Shown: positions 60,001 to 64,000 of the stretch, in pieces | How the letters are laid out: each line of letters opens with the position of its first letter | Numbering within the stretch: the stretch's first letter is position 1 | From: Antedon mediterranea | Lineage: Eukaryota > Echinodermata > Crinoidea > Comatulida > Antedonidae | Assembly: GCF_964355755.1 (NCBI RefSeq) | Contig: NC_092678.1 | Coordinates: 4,932,922-4,996,921, forward strand | DNA: 64,000 nt | Reading direction: 5' to 3' | Program-made: the position numbers and the translations under genes | The notes under the pieces: generated by a model | The model's database searches: none | Seen by the model: only the letters and a program-made list of their open reading frames with translations | What the model was told of the DNA's origin: nothing

Positions 60001-63000
60001 AAAATTCAGCAATTATGTTTTGCTTACCATGTCCAGTGTCAGCATTTCCGCTGGTATTTAACTGTAGGTGCGGGCTTGGTTGCAAGTATGATGGACGAAA
60101 CTCAGTAGCGTCATCCAAACTGTCGCCACCCTCGCTTGACGTAAACGAAAGACCATCATTATCATCAAGAACTGCTTTCCAAGCTGGAACAAAGGAATTC
60201 CCCTGGAAAAGAAAAGTTAACATTGAAGTGTCCAATAAGATAATTTAATTCTTTGTCAGGACCTAACATCTAACAAATGTTCCATTATGATTTTGACTTT
60301 TTTATGATCATACATCTGAATGTAAGCATACACTTACCACTACTGTGGGGTGGATTATCATGGAGCTGTATGGATCCATGCTATATGTTGAATTCTCAGG
60401 CTTGTAGGGAATTGCGGCACCTTCAAGATTTCCAGGACTAACAAAAATTATTGAAAAATGATGACAAACATATAAATGATAACATGACTTTCTGCATTAT
60501 TTGGAATAAGTTTTATCCTATGATCTATAGATAACAGAAGAGGATACTTAATTGAATATATCATGAATAACAACATCTATAGAATTCAGGACAATTAGGG
60601 AAGTCGCACTTATTTATATCAAATTAATGTAGAATACAGAATGTAGCAGGAAAAATGGAAAGAGGAAGTACTTTAATAATCATGCATACCTGTTAACAGT
60701 TGAATGTTTGATGCCTTGTCTTTGATCAGGAGAGGTAGAAGAGTGAGTTTGATTTCTTAACATCATCTCCGCTTCATCTTCAAGTTGTCCTAGCATTTCA
60801 TCGAAATCTTTGTTTTCTTCCACGGCACCTGGCTGCCGTGTAGGCCTATTGTTTGATACATTCATTGCACGGTTCACCGCATTTCCGTCATCTTCGTACG
60901 CTAGTTGTTCTTCCAAACTTCGCTGATAGCGGATTAAATTCCGTTCGCTGGACCTGGCATCACCTTCTCCAGCTATTTTCAGGTTTTCCAATTCCAATTT
61001 TTCTTTCTCGATTTGCCTTCTCTCTTCCTCTAACTTCTTTTTCTCTGCTTTAATTCTTTCTTCTTCCTTCTTTTGAAGATCATCAGCTTCTTTTCGTAAC
61101 GCTTCTTCCTTTTTCATGTTCTCAATTTGTTTTCTTTCCATTTCTCTTCGCTGCTCCTCCAGTTTCTTTCTTTCTTCTTCAAATTTTTGCTTTTCTTCTT
61201 CCATAAATTTATCTTCAGTCATTTTACCGGATGTCACTTCGTTCATGAACGTTTCTTTTTCCTTCTGAAGTTCTCTCTCCATTGCCAACTTCTCTTCTTC
61301 AAGTTTTCTTTTCTCACGTTCGAATTCAACTCTTAAAGCTCTAGTTTCTTCCTCTTTGTTTCTCTTAATTTCCTCTTTTTCATTTTCAAGCTTTTTCTTT
61401 TCACTTTCCAATAGTTGTTGCTGCTCTTCTTGTCGTTTCTTTTCAGCCTTCAACTTCCTTTCTTCTTCAGTTCTTCTTTGATGTTCTTTCTCATTTGCTT
61501 CCTCCTCCATTTTCTTAGCTAGTGCTTTTCTTTCATCTTCCTGTTTCTTCCATTCCATCTCTTGTCGTTTTCTGTCTTCTTCTAACTTCTTTCTCTCGAT
61601 TTCCAGTTGCTTAAGTTCATCTTTTCTCTCTTTTTCCTTTAATTGATGGTCATGTTCTAGTTTCTTTTTTAGTTCTTCTAATTTCTTTTCTTCCTGAATT
61701 CTTTTCTCTTCTTCTGCATTTTTCATAGCTTCTAATTTTTCTTGTTCTTTTTTCTTCATTTTCTCTAATTTCTTTTGTTCTTCAATCTGTTGTTTCTCAA
61801 ACTCCGATTTAATTTCAAGAAGTCTTTTTTCTTCTTCTTTCCGCTTCTCTTTTGCAGCTTTATCTAGTTGTTTTTGCTTCTCTAATTCTTCTTTCCTTTT
61901 ATTTTCTGCAGCTATCTCCAATTCATGAATACGTTGTTTAGCATTTTCTTCCTCTTGCAAAACTCTTTCTCGATCTCTTTTGATAATTTCTTGTTGTTTT
62001 TCATACTCTTCCCTTTCTTCTTGCTGCCTCCTTTCTTCCTTCATTTGTTTCTCCTCATCCATTCTTTGTCTTTCCTTCTTTAATTCAACTTCAACTCTTT
62101 GTTGTTCTAATCTCTTCTTTTCCTCATCTTGTTGTTTCTGTTTAGCTTTTCTCTCTTCTTTCTTTCTTAAAAGTTCATCTTCTTTTCTTTGTCGTTCTTG
62201 TTCATCGCGTTCTCTTTGCATTTCTTCATCTGCATCTCTCTTCATTCTTTCTTCTCGTTCCCTCATATCTTGATCCCATTTATTTTGTCGGAGTAATTCA
62301 TCATCTTCATCTTTCTTTTTCTTTGCCTAAAATTAACAAATTAACTTAAGGTATAGAAATCAAACGATACAAAACAAATTTTTTATTTTTCATTTATATT
62401 TTTCATTGATATTTAAATACTCACAAAGAAATGCAGACTTACGTCTTTTCTTCTTTTTTCTATTTCCCATTCACTTTCTTCTTCTTCTTGATCTTCAGAG
62501 TCCCAATCTTCCTCTTCATCATCATTGCCGTTCCTCCCATCACCAGATCCTTGCTGTTTTCCAACATTGTCTTTCGGTGATATTATTGTTGGACCACGAA
62601 CTAAAAGATAAAGAAAGTAACATCAAAGGGTCTATTGGATTGTTAATAATTCCACAGACCAAAATGTATTTCAAATATCAAAAGCATAGCAACAAACATC
62701 ACTATAGCTTACAATTACAATTTCTAATCAGTAGATTTAGACTAAAATAAATCATGATTAAATTACCAATATTTTGATTCAGTTTACCATTTATTTTATG
62801 AAATACGCCAAGAGCTCGCACTCGCCGTCTTTTAGTATTCTTCTCCATGTTTGCATAGGTCGATATAGTATAAACTAATCAATGAACGCTTTTGTATAAT
62901 GATGTCTACTTACCTTTGTTGTTAGAGGCATGTGATGGCAGCATATCATCCTTGGAGGTAAGAAACAAATTATTTATCAAACAAACAAATCATAAGTCAT

Positions 63001-63671
63001 ATTATGCTCACATTCATAAGTTATTTAAGGATCATTTTGATGTTTAGTTGTTTTTCGAAAAGATGAATTTTTATATCATAATATATTATTCATAAAAGAA
63101 GGATATTGAATGTGTTCACTCAAGTGGAACGTGCTTAATCAAGTGGAATGTAAGAAGCATGGCTGACTACACAGCGGATACAAGAAGGATGTACTGTGTA
63201 ACAATGTATTGATACGCTTTATTTAACAACAATATCCTACGGTAAAATTTGTTGCACACTGATACTGCGTTTACACAATGAGGTTAATGTGCGGAACACG
63301 CACATTGATAGTGCGTTTATACAATGAGGTTAATGTGCGGAACATGCACACATGAACACAGTCAATCTTAACAAAAAGGATCAAACACTATATACTTATT
63401 AACAATCAATTAAACATGTCATACTACTTTAGCCCTTTTTTACAACCTAGTAGAGACGCTGCTATCATAATGATAACCATTACTTACGTCAGCCGAGTCC
63501 CAATCTGAAAGAAGACAAAGAACAATAACAGTAGTACTTTATTGTTTTAAAAGTAAAAAATGTAAGAAATATTTGGTTTAGATTTGTCGTTTTTTTTTCC
63601 TTACCATCATCAAAAATATCATCCTTTACTGATCTAGGGGTAGCATGATTGGTTGCCTTGGTAACAGATTC
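46933..63671 (-). CDS. Long coiled-coil protein, ANKRD26-like (5' end beyond window)
   Basis: Forty-five exons join in phase into about 1,794 residues, ending at TGA 46933-46935; the first visible exon (63605-63671) opens in phase 0, so more lies to the right. Order: an acidic/low-complexity start (DDIFDD, DWDSADDDM), EEEDWDSEDQEEEESEWEIE, a ~500-residue charged helix (exon 60690-62326), a serine-rich stretch, then ~1,000 residues of heptad-rich coiled coil. The C-terminal part EINEKLDQVNAYLEEQ, GELERYKQELDAK and ELYERELKSKEKVTMDLENT resembles the C-terminus of ANKRD26/CCDC144 (KLEEVNLFLQTQ, ELEKYKQLYLEELK). ANKRD26 sits on centriole distal appendages. Ankyrin repeats would be outside the window and were not seen, so another coiled-coil family is possible. 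Confidence 0.65.
47759..48028 (+). other. Unassigned open frame overlapping the ANKRD26-like 3' intron
   Basis: The frame reads to PPWKLRKQNKNI and shares CCAACCTCCATGGAA and the following A-rich stretch with 46446-46490 beyond THUMPD3. It has no start context or family match that I know, and it overlaps the opposite-strand intron. It is more likely a repeat or retro-copy fragment than a gene. Confidence 0.3.
48842..49166. mobile_element. MITE copy F, split by an insertion
   Basis: Ends GTCTGTCTACACTATCAAAT and TAGTTTGATAGTGTAGACTG are the family's inverted repeats, but they lie ~325 bp apart because a foreign ~155 bp piece (48925-49079) is inserted. The remaining MITE parts have CCATATTTAGG-type motifs. 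Confidence 0.88.
48925..49079 (+). mobile_element. LINE 3' end inserted in MITE copy F
   Basis: TTGTTGAGGGCCCCTCAAAA … CTGGCTGGGTCACCCTCTTG followed by AATAAATAAATAA has the look of a non-LTR retrotransposon 3' UTR with a short simple tail. It interrupts the MITE, so it is the younger insertion. Confidence 0.65.
51125..52175. repeat. 1.05 kb minisatellite, 17-bp and 19-bp units
   Basis: About 60 units. The main unit is ACACCTGTATTGAGAGG (17 bp). A central block (51553-51745) uses a 19-bp variant ATAGGCGACACCTGTATTG in near-perfect array. Scattered edges have degenerate units. It lies inside one intron of the ANKRD26-like gene. Because the unit lacks stop codons in all minus frames, three long overlapping open frames arise; they are not genes. 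Confidence 0.97.
52279..57530 (-). CDS. ANKRD26-like exon block: middle coiled coil
   Basis: Exons: 52279-52398, 52563-52700, 52959-53024, 53358-53420, 53625-53750, 55238-55285, 55431-55530, 55733-55779, 55916-56035, 56140-56196, 56317-56401, 56523-56602, 56937-57071, 57166-57270, 57435-57530. Most are phase 0 at both ends and 16-46 codons long, as in repeat-built coiled-coil genes. Typical sequences are LEKNLQEAHK, HRLEEKLGQAETAKIEAKEQ, NEIQGLKKSLETSQ, RNNQLMTLQRELDQRTNK and SENEELSHKIDQLKNDI. No enzyme motif is present. Confidence 0.8.
54070..54547 (-). mobile_element. Non-autonomous element with CCTCCGCC ends and tRNA-like segment
   Basis: The left end has the hairpin CCTCCGCCAAGGAGG followed by a GTTTGTATGTTTGT-rich stretch. 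Two internal half-repeats carry CCACAGTTTTTATC-GATTCTCACCAAA. On the minus strand 54530 to 54445 reads as a tRNA-like segment, with A-box-like TGTAAAATGGTTATG and B box GCTGGTTCAAGTCCCACTGA. The right end is GGCGGAGGTTTGTACTCTCG … CCTCTAG. A fragment, CCTCCGCCTACTGTAAAA, recurs at 63729-63746. I recall similar CCTCCGCCAAGGAGG elements in many aquatic invertebrates; class uncertain (Helitron-like or SINE-derived). Confidence 0.7.
55822..55882 (+). repeat. Dispersed repeat fragment, copy 2
   Basis: AGGAGTTTTATTAGATAATC … CATGACCACAGTGCTGATTT is the partner of 14439-14508. The two copies differ by ~11 bp of indel and a few substitutions. Confidence 0.75.
56739..56872. mobile_element. Short inverted-repeat element
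   Basis: GGCTCCCACTAGAACGCAAC on the left and TCTACAGTGGGAACTAGGCT on the right are imperfect inverted copies around ~130 bp. AAGACGCAATGCAATGC … GTGATTGGTCCATCC at 9265-9325 looks like a related, more decayed copy. Non-coding. Confidence 0.5.
58257..60437 (-). CDS. ANKRD26-like exon block: upstream coiled coil and serine-rich linker
   Basis: Exons: 58257-58283 (9 codons), 58409-58438 (10 codons), 58723-58836, 59077-59161, 59250-59348, 59531-59611, 59759-59885, 60028-60202, 60338-60437. The two tiny exons (EVNKTILEK and LKEVDEDDEK) are both multiples of three and could be skipped without a frame change. Exon 60028-60202 is not helical (PAWKAVLDDNDGLSFTSSEG). Exon 59759-59885 (MHVALRENKRMAEQERSARV) marks the start of the long coil. 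Confidence 0.8.
60690..62326 (-). CDS. ANKRD26-like giant exon: trichohyalin-like charged helix
   Basis: A single 1,637 bp exon gives 545 codons. From AKKKKDEDDELL through about residue 440 it is almost only E, K, R, Q and L, with no proline, a single long charged helix or coiled coil. The last ~100 residues (NLIRYQRSLEEQLAYEDDGN, EDFDEMLGQLEDEAEMMLRN) leave that pattern. The opposite strand has open frames that are only composition shadows. The exon is flanked by TTTTAG and GTATGC. Confidence 0.9.
62443..63671 (-). CDS. ANKRD26-like exon block: most 5' exons in window
   Basis: Exons 63605-63671 (SVTKATNHATPRSVKDDIFD), 63488-63504 (17 nt), 62914-62950 (DDMLPSHASNNK) and 62443-62600 (RGPTIISPKDNVGKQQGSGD, then a very acidic run). 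All have clean GT-AG sites and continuous phase. The pattern of short acidic exons suggests a disordered linker. Confidence 0.75.
62788..62848 (-). CDS. Possible alternative first exon of the ANKRD26-like gene
   Basis: ATG at 62846-62848 opens MEKNTKRRRVRALGVFHKIN and ends at a good donor (AAATG|GTAAAC) in phase 1. That is exactly the phase needed by exon 62443-62600, and the same phase as the competing upstream exon 62914-62950. No acceptor stands just upstream, so it would be an initiating exon from an internal promoter rather than a cassette. Confidence 0.45.
63240..63360. repeat. Tandem duplication of ~48 bp
   Basis: TGATACTGCGTTTACACAAT + GAGGTTAATGTGCGGAACAC appears twice with few changes (second unit from about 63300). 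It lies in an intron of the ANKRD26-like gene. Confidence 0.85.
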
Positions 63672-64000
63672 CTATAAAAAATGATTAAAACATTACTTTG
63701 AAAACTAGAAAGCCACTGAGAGTGCATACCTCCGCCTACTGTAAAATTCTCCTACATAAGATTTCTCCGGAAAAAAATATATATATTTGTGTGTGTCTTA
63801 ATGCTGTTTGTGATTTCGGCTAATTTCACTACAAGCATGTGTATGCGAGTTTGATGTAATGGTTATGTAACAAGCCTTTCAATTAACAATAGCTTCAGTT
63901 GACTAACAATAGAACAGCAACGCGAAAATCAAACGAGTGAATTTGTAAAGAAATAGGTTTTTTAAACTACTCGCATCAAAAAAGGTGCACATTAAATCCA
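63672..64000. other. Window end: intron of the ANKRD26-like gene
   Basis: No exon was seen. An 18-bp match to the right part of the 54070-54547 element is at 63729-63746. Confidence 0.5.

Noticed and set aside
60853-62273. Plus-strand open frames of F/S/L-rich sequence opposite the giant exon
   Set aside because: They are reverse-complement shadows of the E/K/R-rich coding exon on the minus strand.

Overview
The window is AT-rich DNA from an animal nucleus. The genes have many short exons with GT-AG introns, the proteins are readily alignable by eye to vertebrate orthologues, and introns and gaps hold MITEs, LINE tails, SINEs and minisatellites. The gene set and repeat style fit a marine invertebrate, perhaps an echinoderm or another deuterostome; that is inference and the species cannot be fixed from the sequence. 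All protein names rest on remembered family sequences. Exons were joined by hand and checked for reading-frame phase.

Layout, left to right. (1) 565-1965 (+): the last four exons of a MSH4-type meiotic MutS homologue; the rest of the gene lies left of the window. (2) 5284-39115 (-): a complete SLIT-ROBO Rho GTPase-activating protein gene (F-BAR, RhoGAP, serine/proline-rich tail) with very large introns that hold most of the transposable elements. (3) 39523-40438 (+): a complete four-exon FAM72 gene, head-to-head with srGAP and separated from it by a ~400 bp CCAAT-rich promoter. (4) 41072-43225 (-): a complete RXYLT1 (TMEM5) gene for a Golgi ribitol-5-phosphate xylosyltransferase, tail-to-tail with FAM72. 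(5) 43420-46194 (+): a complete THUMPD3 tRNA guanine-N2 methyltransferase gene, head-to-head with RXYLT1 (195 bp between start codons). (6) 46933-63671 (-): 45 exons of a long coiled-coil gene whose C-terminus resembles ANKRD26; its N-terminus runs off the right edge.

The genes are not one pathway. The main biological point is the divergent srGAP-FAM72 pair. The same neighbourhood is known from vertebrates (SRGAP2-FAM72A), so its presence in an invertebrate-looking genome suggests that this shared-promoter arrangement predates vertebrates.

The repeat content is rich. A short inverted-repeat family (six copies) carries perfect CArG boxes. Two elements have long terminal inverted repeats with 3-bp target duplications. 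There is a 5S rRNA-headed SINE, an L2/CR1-like LINE end, a tandem array of palindromes, and a 1 kb 17/19-bp minisatellite. I found no new enzyme, defence or CRISPR-like system.
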